Shown in pieces: positions 63,354-64,000 of a stretch of DNA of 64,000 bases. The translations under genes and the position numbers were made by a program. The stretch spans positions 7,094,317 through 7,158,316 of the forward strand of contig NZ_KB217478.1 of assembly GCF_000331305.1 (NCBI RefSeq), read 5' to 3'. This stretch comes from Calothrix sp. PCC 7103 (GTDB lineage Bacteria > Cyanobacteriota > Cyanobacteriia > Cyanobacteriales > Nostocaceae). The stretch's first letter is position 1. Each line of letters opens with the position of its first letter. The notes below the pieces were generated by a model. The model was not told the DNA's origin, did not search any database, and worked only from the letters and a program-made list of their open reading frames with translations.

Positions 63354-63728
63354 GAATTATCCTCCATTCTTAATGCATCAATGATTCCCGAATTTGTGGT
63401 TACACTAAACTTGCTTTATTGGTGTTACAGCTTAACAATACTACACAAAGAAATCAACTTAAAAATTAGCACTTTATAATATTTGTGTCCTTAGTTGTAT
63501 TTTTTGACACTTTTGATACAAAAATTTTTGAGTTCTAGAGGCTTATTGAGCAATTATACTCAATTTGACTTGCAAGTGATAAAAGTTGCCAGTTTTGTAG
63601 TATGTAAGTTGTGAGCTAGTAAAATCAAGTATGTTCATAAAACAAGAATTACCAATAAGCACTCGTAAACAAGCCCACTCCGATCTAAAATGACAACTGT
63701 TATATGGCTATCAAATCGTATGCAGCTT
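63354..63728. other. 375-bp region with divergent promoters before psbQ
   Basis: No ORF or repeat was recognised; the sequence is AT-rich. It should hold the psbQ promoter. Two in-frame ATGs upstream of the chosen psbQ start lie at 63690 and 63720. Confidence 0.4.
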
Positions 63729-64000
63729 ATGGCGCGTCAACGGAGCATCATTTCTCTAATACTGGTATTTTTGGCAACTTTCTTAATGAGTTGTGGTGGA
63801 CCCACCGTTGCCACTCCACCTCCTACCTATACGCAAGCGCAACTAGAAAAGATTCAGGGATATTTAACTGATATCAAAGCAGTACGTGAGCGTAAATCAG
63901 AACTTGGAGAGTTAATTGACTCTAAACAATGGATTAAGGTGGGTAATTTTATACATGGACCAATGGCGGAAGCGCGTTTGGACATGACATATATTGTTCC
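63729..64000 (+). CDS. psbQ: Photosystem II lumenal lipoprotein PsbQ (CyanoQ), partial at window edge
   Basis: The visible ~90 residues start MARQRSIISLILVFLATFLMSC, a lipoprotein signal whose lipobox (FLMSC) places an acylated Cys at residue 22. They continue with a PPTYTQAQLEKIQGYLTDIK helix and IDSKQWIKVGNFIHGPMAEAR, the first helices of the PsbQ four-helix bundle. CyanoQ is a thylakoid-lumen subunit that stabilises the PSII water-splitting complex. The coding region continues past the window. Earlier in-frame ATGs at 63690 and 63720 exist, but MARQR gives the signal-peptide length normal for the family. Confidence 0.88.
   Translation, partial: MARQRSIISLILVFLATFLMSCGGPTVATPPPTYTQAQLEKIQGYLTDIKAVRERKSELGELIDSKQWIKVGNFIHGPMAEARLDMTYIV

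Overview
The window is chromosomal DNA of a filamentous beta-cyanobacterium, probably of the heterocyst-forming (Nostocales) group. The evidence is a complete beta-carboxysome operon (ccmK2-ccmK1-ccmL-ccmM-ccmN-ccmO) read divergently from ndhF4-ndhD4-cupB, an arrangement I recall from Nostoc/Anabaena genomes; a PsbQ (CyanoQ) lipoprotein gene at the right edge; a SigF-type sigma factor; and many short tandem heptamer-like and palindromic repeats between genes. Base composition is AT-rich. No rRNA, tRNA, CRISPR array or intact insertion sequence was found. The most striking global property is the palindrome GGCGCC: I counted about 113 copies by eye, where roughly 4-5 would be expected at about 40% GC. 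The usual cyanobacterial HIP1 octamer GCGATCGC was not seen.

Left part (1-15.6 kb): the end of a dipeptide-type ABC transporter (binding protein and permease), an FAD-dependent oxidoreductase, a PhoD-like phosphatase translationally coupled to a TolC-like outer-membrane protein, an ADP-ribosylglycohydrolase, an AAA ATPase followed by a broken DUF4435/TOPRIM-like partner (a decayed PARIS-like defence pair), an aldo/keto reductase, a VOC-like protein, a DUF218 membrane protein, an alkaline-phosphatase-superfamily protein and a MuiA-like protein.

CO2-concentrating region (15.8-28 kb): a CmpR/RbcR-like LysR regulator, the six-gene ccm operon on the minus strand, a 654-bp divergent control region with a possible structured RNA, and on the plus strand the NDH-1 CO2-uptake genes ndhF4, ndhD4 and cupB. 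Together they would convert CO2 to bicarbonate and build the carboxysome.

Middle (28-41.4 kb): a glycosyltransferase, two small unknown genes, an MscS channel, S-adenosylhomocysteinase, then an accessory stretch holding a PD-(D/E)XK-type restriction-like protein, Uma2 proteins (one intact, one remnant), an Rpn/DUF2887-type nuclease, a PhnD-like binding lipoprotein and a solitary C5-cytosine DNA methyltransferase.

Right part (41.4-64 kb): ftsH, and 5' of it on the same strand an unusual gene encoding a membrane-anchored array of five FtsH extracytoplasmic domains without ATPase or protease, translationally coupled to pabC and a TPR-like gene. Then come a PPC-domain protein and a housekeeping cluster (prfB with its programmed +1 frameshift, DUF3285, ybeY, dgkA, trpG/pabA, a metallo-beta-lactamase-fold protein). 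After these are a putative inverse autotransporter with a beta-helix passenger, a truncated adenine methylase, an aldo/keto reductase, a release-factor-like pseudogene lacking GGQ, a SigF-type sigma factor, a HEAT-repeat protein, a large unrecognised protein, a secreted caspase-like protein with an EF-hand loop, a small conserved protein and the start of psbQ.
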